A stretch of 64,000 nt of DNA from Sphingomonas anseongensis (lineage in GTDB: Bacteria; Pseudomonadota; Alphaproteobacteria; Sphingomonadales; Sphingomonadaceae). The notes beneath the pieces were generated by a model, which was given only the letters and a program-made list of their open reading frames with translations, was not told the origin of the DNA and made no database searches. Each line of letters opens with the position of its first letter. Position 1 is the stretch's first letter. The stretch spans positions 868,001 through 932,000 of the forward strand of contig NZ_JAMGBC010000001.1 in assembly GCF_023516495.1 (NCBI RefSeq), read 5' to 3'. Both the position numbers and the translations under genes were made by a program. Positions 47,349 through 55,767 of this stretch are shown in pieces.

Positions 47349-48539
47349 TTATGCAGCGACGGATGGAGCTTCATAGTCCGCTGCAGCCGCCGACAGCGCG
47401 TCTACGAATTCGCGGACATGTTGTTCCTCGATGTTCAAGGGCGGGAGAATCCGCATCACGTTGTCGCCCGCGGCGACCGTGAGAAGGCCCCGGCTCCGGA
47501 GCCAATTCACGAATGCCCGGCTGTCGGTCTTCATCTTGACCCCGAGCATCAGCCCCATTCCGCGAACGCTTTCGAACAAATGGTCGTGGTTGGGGATCAT
47601 CTGCTCCAGCGCCGAGCGCAACCGCTCGCCCATCTGCCGGACGTGAGCGAGGAACTCCGGTGTCGCGACAATGTCGAACACGGCCTGCCCAGCCGCCATC
47701 GCAAGCGGGTTGCCGCCATAGGTCGACCCGTGAGTGCCGATCACCATTCCGCTCGCGGCCTTCTCGGTTGCTAGGCAGGCACCCATCGGGAAGCCGCCGC
47801 CGATGCCCTTGGCGCTCGCCATGATGTCGGGAAGGATGTCGTACTGCTCATGGGCGTAGAGCGACCCTGTCCGCGCCACTCCGCACTGGACTTCGTCGAG
47901 CACCAGCATCAGGTCGTTCTCCTCGCAAGCCTTGCGCAGCCCTTGCATGAACGCCTTGCTGGCCGGGCGGATTCCGCCCTCGCCCTGCACCGGCTCGACA
48001 AGGAAGCCGGCCGTATTCTCGTCCATCGCCGCCAGCGCCGCCTCGAGATCGTCGAACTCGACGACCTTGAAGCCGGCCAGCAGTGGCGCGAATCCGTCGC
48101 GCAGCTTCTCTTGGTTCGTGGCGCTAATCGTCGCCATCGTCCGCCCGTGGAAAGCGTTGGAGAAGGTGATCAGGTCATGCTTGTGCGCATTGCCCTTGGC
48201 GTGGTGGTAGCGGCGCGCGGTCTTGATCGCGCATTCGACCGCTTCGGCGCCTGAATTGGTGAAGAAGACCGTGTCGGCGAAGCTGTTGTCGATGAGCCGC
48301 TGGGCGAAGGCTTCCCCCTGCGGCGAGCCGTACAGGTTCGACACGTGCATCAAAGTCGCCGCCTGCTCCTGGATCGCCTTGGTCAGATGCGGGTGGCCGT
48401 GGCCCAGCAGGTTCACTGCGATCCCCGCCGCGAAGTCGAGATACTTCTCGCCATTCTCTCCGTAGAGATAGACACCCTCTCCCCTCACCGGCCGCACTTC
48501 GCATCGCGTGTAAACGGGCATGAGCGGCGTGATGGCCAT
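47349..48539 (-). CDS. argD: Acetylornithine aminotransferase
   Basis: Class III PLP aminotransferase of arginine (and possibly lysine) synthesis. 396 residues. FTNSGAEAVECAIKTARRYHHAKG, FHGRTMATISAT, LVLDEVQCGVARTG and SAKGIGGGFPMGA, where the lysine binds PLP, are diagnostic; the C-terminus has GLLTVAAGDNVMRILPPL. ATG 48539 matches the family start MAITPLMPVY. Confidence 0.95.
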   Translation of the reverse strand: MAITPLMPVYTRCEVRPVRGEGVYLYGENGEKYLDFAAGIAVNLLGHGHPHLTKAIQEQAATLMHVSNLYGSPQGEAFAQRLIDNSFADTVFFTNSGAEAVECAIKTARRYHHAKGNAHKHDLITFSNAFHGRTMATISATNQEKLRDGFAPLLAGFKVVEFDDLEAALAAMDENTAGFLVEPVQGEGGIRPASKAFMQGLRKACEENDLMLVLDEVQCGVARTGSLYAHEQYDILPDIMASAKGIGGGFPMGACLATEKAASGMVIGTHGSTYGGNPLAMAAGQAVFDIVATPEFLAHVRQMGERLRSALEQMIPNHDHLFESVRGMGLMLGVKMKTDSRAFVNWLRSRGLLTVAAGDNVMRILPPLNIEEQHVREFVDALSAAAADYEAPSVAA

Positions 48540-48618
48540 GGGTCGATCGTCCTTTGTCTGTCTAGCGGGATCGGGCGGCGAGCGCCCCGCAGCGGCTATA
48601 ATGGGAGTGCGGCGCAAA

Positions 48619-48651
48619 GCAAAAGGGGCGAGCCCGGCTGGACCCGCCCCT
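48619..48651 (-). terminator. Rho-independent terminator (minus strand)
   Basis: AGGGGCG (48624-48630) and CGCCCCT (48645-48651) pair; on the minus strand the stem is followed by TTTTGCTTTG. It ends the transcript of the secreted-protein gene at 48688-49098, ahead of argD. Confidence 0.8.
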
Positions 48652-48687
48652 CTCGTTAGCCGCCTGAGCGGCCGGCTTTAGTCGCGA

Positions 48688-49098
48688 TTACCAGCCATAG
48701 CGGCCGCGGCGGCCGTCATAGTCGGCGTAGCGCCGCACCTCGAAGTTCAGGCGCTGCACCCGCTCGCTGAGAACGCGAGCCTCGTACGGCGACAGGCCGC
48801 GATAGCTGGCGTTGCGAAGTGCGCGCTCGGTGCTTCGAATATCGCGATTGAGGTCGCGTGCTTCGGCCCGAGTCAGGCGGCCCTGAACGGCAAGGTTGCG
48901 CATCTGGTAGCGAACCTGCTGGATCTGGTTCTGCAGGCGCTCCACGCGGTTGTAGCCATTGTTGTACCCGTAGCCATAGGCGTTCCCATAGGGGGCGCCG
49001 TAGCCGACCCCGAGGTTGCCATAGACCTGGGCGGAAGCCGGAGCGGCAACGGCGACTGCCGAGACTGCGGCGGCGAGGGTGAAAAGAAACTTACGCAT
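48688..49098 (-). CDS. Small secreted helical protein
   Basis: 136 residues from ATG 49098. MRKFLFTLAAAVSAVAVAAPASAQVYG is a signal peptide. A Gly/Tyr/Asn stretch (YGYGYNNGYN) is followed by a charged helix-rich part (ERLQNQIQQVRYQMRNLAVQGRLTRAEARDLNRDIRSTERALRNAS) likely forming a coiled coil. Resembles small periplasmic proteins of sphingomonads with no known role. Terminator follows. Confidence 0.8.
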   Translation of the reverse strand: MRKFLFTLAAAVSAVAVAAPASAQVYGNLGVGYGAPYGNAYGYGYNNGYNRVERLQNQIQQVRYQMRNLAVQGRLTRAEARDLNRDIRSTERALRNASYRGLSPYEARVLSERVQRLNFEVRRYADYDGRRGRYGW

Positions 49099-49459
49099 CG
49101 TTGCTCTCCTTGTTGAGCGATTGATGCGTGAGTTGTGCGCCGATTCGCTTGATGTCGGGCTGAATGGGCCCGTAATCCGGCGTTCAACTTGTTTACCTGC
49201 CGTAATAGTCCGTTCAGCTAACCGAGGGCTCCGCGGCGCGATTGCGGCGCTGCGCTGAACATTGCGACAACGAAGCCGAAAGCTGCCAGCAAGGACAGCA
49301 CGAATATTTCGGGCGAATAAGCGATCAATCGCCCGGCCCGAACCGGCGGCCGCTGGATGTGCGGCATTCAAAAAATGCGATGCTGGAGTTTTCCACAGGC
49401 ATAATCGCGCTTCAAGCCGACGGTCTTGAATCGGCGAATCTAGAAATTATCTTGTTGAA
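49099..49459. other. 361-base intergenic region between divergent genes
   Basis: Holds the divergent promoters of 48688-49098 (minus) and the M15 peptidase (plus). It is less GC-rich than the flanks. I see no hairpin with a U-tract, tRNA or repeat. On the minus strand a frame at 49218-49328 from TTG encodes about 36 residues with a clear membrane segment (EIFVLSLLAAFGFVVAMFSA) before a basic tail; its start and expression are speculative. Confidence 0.4.
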
Positions 49460-50188
49460 ATGCTTAGATTTATATCTGCTGCCGCGCTCGCGGCGACGCT
49501 CTCTTTTGCGCCTTCCGTGGGCTCGGGCCAGCTGATCGGTCGCGCTGCCAACGTACAGGCCGCGGCCGCGACCGTGCCAATGCACAAGGCTGCGGCCGAC
49601 GCCTTCGGGCTTGCTCACGTCGCCGATTCCGGCCTTGCGCCGGGACAGTCGGCTGACGACTTCCGGACCTGGGTTAGCGGCTCGGGCGGCAACCGCGACA
49701 ATGTCGTCGCATTCGGCAACTTCCTTGCCGCCGAGGGCGTCGGCTCGATCGTTCCCCTGTGGGAGCTGACCCGCACCTCTTCGTCGTGGCGCGAGTGCGG
49801 CGCAGAGCCGTTCGAAGCCCCGCCCCCCGACAAGTGGGAGCATATCGTCACGACCCTGAAATTCGTGCGCGACGACGTCGTCCCTGCAGTCGGCCAGGTC
49901 GAAGCCGTCTCCGGCTACCGCAATGCCAAGCTCAACGCCTGCTCGGACGGAGCGCCGAAGAGCGCTCACCGAGAGTTCTTCGCGCTCGACCTGACGCCGG
50001 TGAACGCGGCGGTGGACCGCGACGACATGATCCGCTCTGTCTGCGCCGCCCACGCCCGCGATGGCGCTCGCTATGATGCCGGCCTCGGCTTCTACACCGG
50101 CCGCCGGTTCCACGTGGATTCGTCGGGATTCCGCAAATGGGGGCCGAACGGCAAGGGCGCCACCAGCCCCTGCGTGCATTACGCCTGA
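49460..50188 (+). CDS. Secreted M15-type D-Ala-D-Ala carboxypeptidase-like protein
   Basis: 242 residues; MLRFISAAALAATLSFAPSVGSGQ is a signal peptide. The C-terminal half shows the M15 peptidase motif: VSGYRNAKLNACSDGAPKSAHREFFALDLTP (zinc His and Asp) and LGFYTGRRFHVDSSG (second His), typical of M15_3-like murein peptidases. Likely acts on peptidoglycan. Family-level call only. Confidence 0.82.
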   Translation: MLRFISAAALAATLSFAPSVGSGQLIGRAANVQAAAATVPMHKAAADAFGLAHVADSGLAPGQSADDFRTWVSGSGGNRDNVVAFGNFLAAEGVGSIVPLWELTRTSSSWRECGAEPFEAPPPDKWEHIVTTLKFVRDDVVPAVGQVEAVSGYRNAKLNACSDGAPKSAHREFFALDLTPVNAAVDRDDMIRSVCAAHARDGARYDAGLGFYTGRRFHVDSSGFRKWGPNGKGATSPCVHYA

Positions 50189-50203
50189 TCTAGCGGGTGC
50201 AGC

Positions 50204-50767
50204 TCACTCTTGCGGCGATGTCCGCTTGACGTAGCGGCCGACCAGGATGGCCGCCGGATAGAGTATCTCCTCCTCCTGCCGGGCATGGGCAGCGAGCCCG
50301 TCGCTGAAGCGGACATAGTCCGCTCGCCCCGCCTTCTCGGCGGCGGCGCGGAACTTCGCGGCGGCAGTGCGGATGCCCTCATGTTCCTTCAACATCTGTG
50401 GAAGCTCGCGCTCCAACGCGTCGGTCATGGGCAGGACGGCACGCATTTCTGCAGTTGCGTTTCCGCGGGCCAGCTCGGGGAGAAGGCCGAGCGGAGGCGT
50501 GGCTATCTGCTCCTCACGGCGGAAGTGGGGAGCCAGGGCTCGTTCGAGCTCTTCGGCCGCACTCCCAAGCTCGCCCCCTTCCTTGGAGGCGCGAGCGAGA
50601 ACTTCGTGCAATTCCCGGTGCTCCGCTGCGAGTGAAGCTGGCGTCTGCATGCCCGTTGCTCCCTTATCGGGGTGATGCTGCGAATGTTCGGTTTGCGCGG
50701 CGGCAGGCATGGTGGTGAGCAGAGCGGCTGCGATGGCCAAGGTTGAGAGTGCCACTGGATTTGTCAT
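50204..50767 (-). CDS. Exported hemerythrin-domain protein
   Basis: 187 residues. MTNPVALSTLAIAAALLTTMPAAAQ is a signal peptide, so the hemerythrin domain should be periplasmic. Iron ligand candidates: AAEHRELHEVL, LAPHFRREEQI, LKEHEGIR and LAAHARQEEEILYPA. Could sense or carry oxygen/NO or store iron. ATG 50767 lies one base after the stop of the small gene upstream, so the two form a unit. Confidence 0.85.
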   Translation of the reverse strand: MTNPVALSTLAIAAALLTTMPAAAQTEHSQHHPDKGATGMQTPASLAAEHRELHEVLARASKEGGELGSAAEELERALAPHFRREEQIATPPLGLLPELARGNATAEMRAVLPMTDALERELPQMLKEHEGIRTAAAKFRAAAEKAGRADYVRFSDGLAAHARQEEEILYPAAILVGRYVKRTSPQE

Positions 50768-50768
50768 C

Positions 50769-50975
50769 CTAGCCGAACTCGTCGAATGCTGGCCTGAGCA
50801 GAGCACTCTCGACGCCGAGCAATTGCTGGCGGCCGACTATGGCCCGGACCAAATCCTCGTAGCGCTCCGCCAGCTCAATGTGCGCTTTGCGCGCCTCGTC
50901 GTTAGGAGTGCAAATCGCGGCGGTTCTCTCCTCTGACGCGCGGCGTGCGAAGTAGACGTGGTCGCTTTCCAACAT
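50769..50975 (-). CDS. Small conserved sphingomonad protein
   Basis: 68 residues: MLESDHVYFARRASEERTAA, then a helix containing KAHIELAERYEDLVRAI. GGAGG lies five bases before ATG 50975. The pattern YFARRA-x-EE-x-x-A with AHxELAERYE is shared by many short proteins of sphingomonads, with no known function. It is coupled to the hemerythrin gene downstream. Longer frames in this register belong to the opposite reading of the ABC permease region and are not used. Confidence 0.72.
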   Translation of the reverse strand: MLESDHVYFARRASEERTAAICTPNDEARKAHIELAERYEDLVRAIVGRQQLLGVESALLRPAFDEFG

Positions 50976-51100
50976 GGGTTCCTCCAAACCGCTCTGTCGG
51001 CTGGTCGACCCGCAGCGGCCATACGCAATTAAACGGAGTCTCCGCCTCTGACTGGACTGGAGCGTTGGCTTTCCAGCCAAAGCGAACGCCGAAGGCGCGC

Positions 51101-51943
51101 TTACGCCTTGATCTTCCAGCCGCTCTTCAGGAGCGAATAGCATATCGCCCACAGCGCCAGGTTGAGCACCAGAAGCCCGACCGCTCCGACCAGGATCGGC
51201 GAATCGCTGATCCCGAGGAAGCCGTAGCGGAAGCCCGATATCACGTAGAAAAAGGGGTTGGCGTGGCTGATCGCGCGGAATGACGGCGCAAGCTGCTCGA
51301 CCGAATAGAAGGTGCCCGACAGGAGCGACAGCGGAGTGACGACGAAATTGGTCACCGCGGCCGCATGGTCGAACTTCTCGGCCCAAAGCGAGGTGAGCAA
51401 TCCGAGGAAGGCGAGCAGGAACGAGCCCATCAGCCCGAACCAGAGCACCCAGCCCAAGTGCCTCGGCATCACCGACACGCCGGGCCACAGGAGCATCGCC
51501 AGCCACACCGCGACGCCGACGAAGAAAGCCCGGGTCACCGCCGCGCCCACGAGTCCGGCGATCAGCTCGCCGGTCGAAAGCGGCGGCATCAGGTAATCGA
51601 CGATGTTCCCCTGGATCTTGCCGACCAGCAGCGAGAAGCTGGCGTTGGCGAAGGCGTTCTGGAGCATCGCCATCACGATCAGCCCCGGAGCGATGAAGTC
51701 GGCGAAAGCGACACCCATCACGGTGCGCCCGCTTCGGCCCAGTGCGACGGTGAAAATCGCCAGATAAAGCAAGGTGGTGATGGCCGGCGCCCAGACGGTC
51801 TGCATCTGCACCTTGAAGAACCGGAGCACCTCCTTGATATAGAGGGTCTTGAGACCTCCCCAGTTGACGCCGCTGAGCACGGGTTCGCCCGGCACGCCGA
51901 CAAGCCAAGGCGAAGATTGGGAGCTGGTGGGCCGTTCGTTCAC
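51101..51943 (-). CDS. ABC-2 type transporter permease
   Basis: 280 residues from GTG 51943, six membrane helices. The ABC-2 core is visible as LYIKEVLRFFKVQMQTVWAPAITTLLYLAIFTVAL, GLIVMAMLQNAFANASFSLLVGKIQGNIVDYLMPPLS and SGTFYSVEQLAPSFRAISHANPFFYVISGFRYGF, the family signature at the C-terminus. Exports an unknown solute or polysaccharide/drug. No ATPase gene lies next to it. Confidence 0.9.
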   Translation of the reverse strand: MNERPTSSQSSPWLVGVPGEPVLSGVNWGGLKTLYIKEVLRFFKVQMQTVWAPAITTLLYLAIFTVALGRSGRTVMGVAFADFIAPGLIVMAMLQNAFANASFSLLVGKIQGNIVDYLMPPLSTGELIAGLVGAAVTRAFFVGVAVWLAMLLWPGVSVMPRHLGWVLWFGLMGSFLLAFLGLLTSLWAEKFDHAAAVTNFVVTPLSLLSGTFYSVEQLAPSFRAISHANPFFYVISGFRYGFLGISDSPILVGAVGLLVLNLALWAICYSLLKSGWKIKA

Positions 51944-52020
51944 TTGGGCGGCGACTATCGGCTGACGGAGCAGGCGGCAAGCTTGCTCGAGAGGCGAACG
52001 ATTACCGGAGTGATTTTACG

Positions 52021-52653
52021 ATGTCCTGGACCGAAGAGCGCATCGAGCGCCTGAAATCGATGTGGGCCGAAGGCGCCACCGCGAGCGAGATTGCCGAGAA
52101 GCTCGGCGGGGTCAGCCGCAACGCCGTCATCGGCAAGGCGCACCGCCTCGGCCTCGAGGCCCGCCCGTCGCCGGTCAAGCCGGGCGAGGAGCATGCGGCC
52201 CCCGCGTCCAAGCCGGCCAAGGCCGAAGCTGCGCCAAAGCCCGTGGCCGAAAAGCCGCAGCCGGCGGCGCGCGAACCCGCGCCCCAGCCGCAGCGCCAGC
52301 GTCCGCAGGTCGAAGGCGTCCAGTATCGCTCGGTCGGTCCCGGCGGCTTCATCCGCCAGGGCCCCGGCGACCAGCAGGCGCCGATCCCGCCCGCGCCTCC
52401 GCGCCGCCTGGTTCCGGCCAAGCCCAGTCCGGAAGTCGCCGACAAGACCAGCCTGCTCGACCTCAACGACCGCATCTGCAAATGGCCGATGGGCCATCCG
52501 GGCGAGCCCGATTTCCACTTCTGCGGTGAGCAGGCCAACCCCGGCTACCCCTATTGCGTCGCCCATTGCGGAGTCGCCTATCAGGCGCAGCTCCCGCGCC
52601 GCGACCGCCGGCCGCCCCCGCCGCTCCCGTTTGGCGGACCGCGAGTCCGCTAG
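52021..52653 (+). CDS. gcrA: Cell-cycle regulator GcrA
   Basis: 210 residues. Starts MSWTEERIERLKSMWAEGATASEIAEKLGGVSRNAVIGKAHRLGLEAR, the GcrA N-terminal HTH that binds methylated GANTC sites with sigma70. The middle is a Pro/Ala/Lys-rich linker, and the C-terminal CKWPMGHPGEPDFHFCGEQANPGYPYCVAHCGVAYQ is the sigma-interacting domain. Marks the organism as an alphaproteobacterium. ATG 52021 lies after a good start region. Confidence 0.96.
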   Translation: MSWTEERIERLKSMWAEGATASEIAEKLGGVSRNAVIGKAHRLGLEARPSPVKPGEEHAAPASKPAKAEAAPKPVAEKPQPAAREPAPQPQRQRPQVEGVQYRSVGPGGFIRQGPGDQQAPIPPAPPRRLVPAKPSPEVADKTSLLDLNDRICKWPMGHPGEPDFHFCGEQANPGYPYCVAHCGVAYQAQLPRRDRRPPPPLPFGGPRVR

Positions 52654-52668
52654 AACCAAGCTCCCGCC

Positions 52669-53586
52669 GTGCTTAACCCGGCCGACGTCGATCGCATCGT
52701 CTTCGGCTGCGGCAATTTCGGCGGCATCGGCTCGTCTCCGCACCTGCGCAGCGCCGGCGACAGCGAAGAGAAGGCTCTACGGCTTCTCGACCATGCGCGA
52801 CGCGTCGGGATCCGCCGCTTCGACACCGCGAACACCTACGGCGGCGGCGCGAGCGAGATCATCCTCGGCAAGTGGCTCAAGGCCCAAGGTGGCAGCTTCG
52901 TCGACGGCGCGCAGATTGCGACCAAGGTCGGCAATCCCAACGGCTGTCCTCCCGGCGAAACACCCCTCAGCGCGACCCAGATCGGCTACCACCTCGACCA
53001 GTCGCTAAGCCGCCTCGGCGTCGCGCGGATCGACCTCTATTACATCCACGAATTCGACCGGGTGACCCCGCTCGAAGAAACGCTCGAAGCGTTCAGCCGC
53101 GCCGCCGAATCCGGCAAGATCGACCGGTTCGGAATCTCCAACTCCTCGATCGCCGACGCCAGGACCGTCCTGGACTTCGCAAGCCCCGCCCTCGCGTCGC
53201 GCTTCGAATATCTGCAGAACGAATACAGCCTGCTCGCAACCGCAGACGCCAACGCCTTGATCCCCTGGTGCGCCGAGAACGGGCTTCGCTACACTGCCTT
53301 CAGCCCGCTGGCGGGCGGATTCCTTACGGGCAAGTACCGCCCCGGCGAACCCCCTCCCTCAGGGAGCCGCTTCGCCGAGGCGCCCGAAGTCTGCGGTCCC
53401 TATTCGAGCGAGCAGGCCTTCGCCGCGATCGACCAACTCAAGGGGAGATCCGAATCACGCGGGCAGACCATGGCCGAAGCCGCGCTTCGCTTCGTGCTCG
53501 ACACTCCGGGCGTCGACGGCCTGATCATCGCGCCGCGCCGGATCGAGCATTTCGCCGGCCTCGGTCTCGGGCCGGCCGGAAGCTAA
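52669..53586 (+). CDS. Aldo/keto reductase
   Basis: 305 residues from GTG 52669. The tetrad is visible: D and Y in RRFDTANTYGGGASE, K in IATKVGNPNG, H in YYIHEFDRV. NPN and DGLIIAPRRIEHF are near the C-terminus. NAD(P)H-dependent reductase of unknown substrate, similar to YdhF-type. Converges on the next gene with a four-base overlap. Confidence 0.9.
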   Translation: MLNPADVDRIVFGCGNFGGIGSSPHLRSAGDSEEKALRLLDHARRVGIRRFDTANTYGGGASEIILGKWLKAQGGSFVDGAQIATKVGNPNGCPPGETPLSATQIGYHLDQSLSRLGVARIDLYYIHEFDRVTPLEETLEAFSRAAESGKIDRFGISNSSIADARTVLDFASPALASRFEYLQNEYSLLATADANALIPWCAENGLRYTAFSPLAGGFLTGKYRPGEPPPSGSRFAEAPEVCGPYSSEQAFAAIDQLKGRSESRGQTMAEAALRFVLDTPGVDGLIIAPRRIEHFAGLGLGPAGS

Positions 53587-54422
53587 GCGCCCTCTGCTTC
53601 AGCGGGTGCGGCGAACCCGCACTGCTTCTGCTCCATCGGGATCTGCTTGGTGATGCGGGTCGCATTCTCCGCATAGGCCTCGGTCACCGTACCGCGGTTC
53701 ACGACCTTGCCGCGAAGCGGGCTGACGCCCTGGCAGATATGGAAGACGTGCGGAGTGGAAGCCTTCTTCGCCCCGTTCTCGGGAGCGATCCAGTAGACGA
53801 CGTCCTGCCCGTTGGTCGCCTCGGCCACGGTCTTCGAATCCCTCGCGATGTCCTGCGCCTGGGCGGCCACCTCGGGCGAACAATCCTTGGTCGGCTGATT
53901 GGCTTTGATCTCAGCCGCGCACTTGTTCATGTCCTGCGTATATTGCTCGACGGACGGCGGGTTCCAGCTGACCCCGATCAGGGTCGCGACCACCGCAAGA
54001 ACGGCGCCAAGCCCGCCGGCGATCTTCTTGTTCTTGGGGTCCATGTCCTTGTCCATGAAGATCAGGACAAGCAGCGGAAGGAAGGCGATCACGGTGATGA
54101 TCGCGCCCAGCTGGTTCTGGAAGAAGAACCTGGCGTGGTCGGATTCGCGCGCCGGATCCTGTTTGTTGGCAGCTTTCCACAACAGGCTTCCCGCAATCGC
54201 GAAGATGGCGATTCCGACCAGTATCCCGATCAGGAGCGGAAGGTTTCCATGGTCGAACTTGTGCTGGCGAAGAAGGACGATGCCTGCGATCTCGCCGCCG
54301 ATGGCGACGATCCACGCAAGCGCTGCGAAAATGCGGAGGCGCTTTGCGACCGACTCCTGCCCGTGAGTAGCCCGCCATTCCTTGGTGACGTCGACTTCGT
54401 CGGCCGGCTTCTTGTCTGCCAT
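53583..54422 (-). CDS. Membrane protein with a lone C-terminal soluble domain, unknown
   Basis: 279 residues from ATG 54422. Three to four membrane helices (IFAALAWIVAIGGEIAGIVLLRQ, LPLLIGILVGIAIFAIAGSLLW, IITVIAFLPLLVLIFM, IAGGLGAVLAVVATLIGVSW), then a soluble part ending in ASTPHVFHICQGVSPLRGKVVNRGTVTEAYAENATRITKQIPMEQKQCGF. Similar proteins occur in actinobacteria and some alphaproteobacteria with unknown role. Upstream in-frame codons are unlikely coding. Confidence 0.75.
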   Translation of the reverse strand: MADKKPADEVDVTKEWRATHGQESVAKRLRIFAALAWIVAIGGEIAGIVLLRQHKFDHGNLPLLIGILVGIAIFAIAGSLLWKAANKQDPARESDHARFFFQNQLGAIITVIAFLPLLVLIFMDKDMDPKNKKIAGGLGAVLAVVATLIGVSWNPPSVEQYTQDMNKCAAEIKANQPTKDCSPEVAAQAQDIARDSKTVAEATNGQDVVYWIAPENGAKKASTPHVFHICQGVSPLRGKVVNRGTVTEAYAENATRITKQIPMEQKQCGFAAPAEAEGA

Positions 54423-54616
54423 GGTCACATCCCCTCGTTCGAAGTTCGGCTCCGGGAGGCGTGATAGCATCCGCGGCTTGTCCCCACCACGGCAGTTTCG
54501 ATTCTGGTATCTCGCGCTTCGCAAGCGTTCGGAAGACCGGCTTCGTCGCCGCGCAATGGATCGGGATTGGACACTCACTCGGCCCGTCGGCTGTTGAAAT
54601 GTGCAGCTAAGCTGTC

Positions 54617-55183
54617 ATGAATCATCCGATGGATCACAGCCGTTTGACCTCGCGGCTGCAGGCGCCCCCAATAACGGACGCTTCTGCAGTGGTTTGGGCG
54701 TTGGTTGCCATCGCTGTCCCGACAGCCATTCGCGAATCGCTGACGGATGTTGTGGTCGGGTGCGAATTCACCCCGTTTCTCCCATTCGTGTTGCTTGCCG
54801 CGATCCTGCTGCCCTGGGCCTATGCGTGCGGCATTGCACTGCTATCGCCCGCGATCTCCGGAGCGCTGGTGTTGAGCGGACGCGAACAGACGACTTCGCT
54901 CGACTGTTTTCTGACCGCCACGGCATTGTTCCTCGCATCGTCGGCGGCGATCATCGGCGCCGTAGTGTTCATCAGGCGGCTGTTCGCAGCCAGCCATCTT
55001 CGGGGACTCGACGAGTCATCGGGTGGGGTGGTCTTCAGCTTGGACAAGCAGGAGGTCTGGGCTCACTGGTATGGTTCCGGTCCGCCCGTGCATCTCGGCT
55101 CGCAGGACAGGGTCGAGAGGATGATGGAAGACTTCCTCGCCCAGGTCGAAGTCGGAAAGCGGCTGAACCGCAAGAAGGACTGA
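54617..55183 (+). CDS. Small membrane protein, possible sensor-type membrane segment
   Basis: 188 residues. Several hydrophobic segments (VVWALVAIAVPTAIRESL, PFLPFVLLAAILLPWAYACGIALLSPAISGALV, FLTATALFLASSAAIIGAVVFI), then a soluble C-terminus. The second segment loosely resembles DUF4118-type sensor regions. Looks lower in GC than neighbours. A terminator follows. Confidence 0.65.
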   Translation: MNHPMDHSRLTSRLQAPPITDASAVVWALVAIAVPTAIRESLTDVVVGCEFTPFLPFVLLAAILLPWAYACGIALLSPAISGALVLSGREQTTSLDCFLTATALFLASSAAIIGAVVFIRRLFAASHLRGLDESSGGVVFSLDKQEVWAHWYGSGPPVHLGSQDRVERMMEDFLAQVEVGKRLNRKKD

Positions 55184-55187
55184 GAGA

Positions 55188-55215
55188 AAGCCCCGGAGCG
55201 CAGGCCCCGGGGCTT
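55188..55215. terminator. Bidirectional terminator between converging genes
   Basis: AAGCCCCGG (55188-55196) and CCGGGGCTT (55207-55215) pair over nine bp with a 10-base loop. It lies between the plus gene ending at 55183 and hsp20 on the minus strand (stop 55240). Flanking T-runs are short, so efficiency is uncertain. Confidence 0.6.
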
Positions 55216-55239
55216 CGATCTGGCCTCACGAAAACGCTG

Positions 55240-55764
55240 TTAAGCGTTCTCGCGCTCGGCGTCGGCGTTGACGGTCTGCTTGGACGCCGGCTGCTCGCCG
55301 GAGCTACCGATCGCCGAACGCTCCTCGCGCCCGGAGCTCGAGCCGATGTCGATCTTCCTCGGCTTCATCGCTTCGGGGATTTCGCGCACCAGCTCGACGG
55401 ACAACAGCCCGTCCTTCATGTCCGCGCCCCTGACCTGGATGTGGTCGGCAAGCGCGAAACGCCGCTCGAACGAGCGCGTCGCGATCCCGCGATAGACATA
55501 GTCGGAGGCCTTGTCCTCGGACTCTTCCTTCTTCTTGCCGGTGACGACCAGCACGTTCTGCTGGGCGGTGATGTCGATCTCGTCCGGCTTGAACCCGGCG
55601 ACCGCAAGGTCGATCCGATAATCATTCTCTCCGGTCCGGATCAGGTCGAACGGCGGATAATTCTCGCCGCCGTTACCAAGCCCGCTGTTCTCAAGCATGT
55701 CGAACAGCCGGTCGAAACCGACCGTTGACCGGCGATAGGGCGAAAAGTCGAATGCACTGCGCAT
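55240..55764 (-). CDS. Small heat-shock protein Hsp20 (IbpA-like)
   Basis: 174 residues from ATG 55764, with AAGGAGGA six bases upstream. MRSAFDFSPYRRSTVGFDRLFDMLEN, YPPFDLIRTGENDYRIDLAVAGFKPDEIDI and YVYRGIATRSFERRFALAD match the IbpA alpha-crystallin domain; ELVREIPEAMKPRKIDI ends it. The C-terminus is extended (GREERSAIGSSGEQPASKQTVNADAERENA). Holdase chaperone. The ribosome binding site sits in a ROSE-like hairpin (see 55768-55791). Confidence 0.95.
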   Translation of the reverse strand: MRSAFDFSPYRRSTVGFDRLFDMLENSGLGNGGENYPPFDLIRTGENDYRIDLAVAGFKPDEIDITAQQNVLVVTGKKKEESEDKASDYVYRGIATRSFERRFALADHIQVRGADMKDGLLSVELVREIPEAMKPRKIDIGSSSGREERSAIGSSGEQPASKQTVNADAERENA

Positions 55765-55767
55765 TGT

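Noticed and set aside
47273-47350. Inverted repeats as terminal repeats of a small mobile element
   Set aside because: The larger pair is better explained as a terminator for argD with a U-tract on the minus strand; no target duplication seen.
50976-51980. Upstream extension of the 68-residue gene across the ABC permease
   Set aside because: Only the last 68 residues read like a protein and have a ribosome binding site; the rest is a shadow of the permease.
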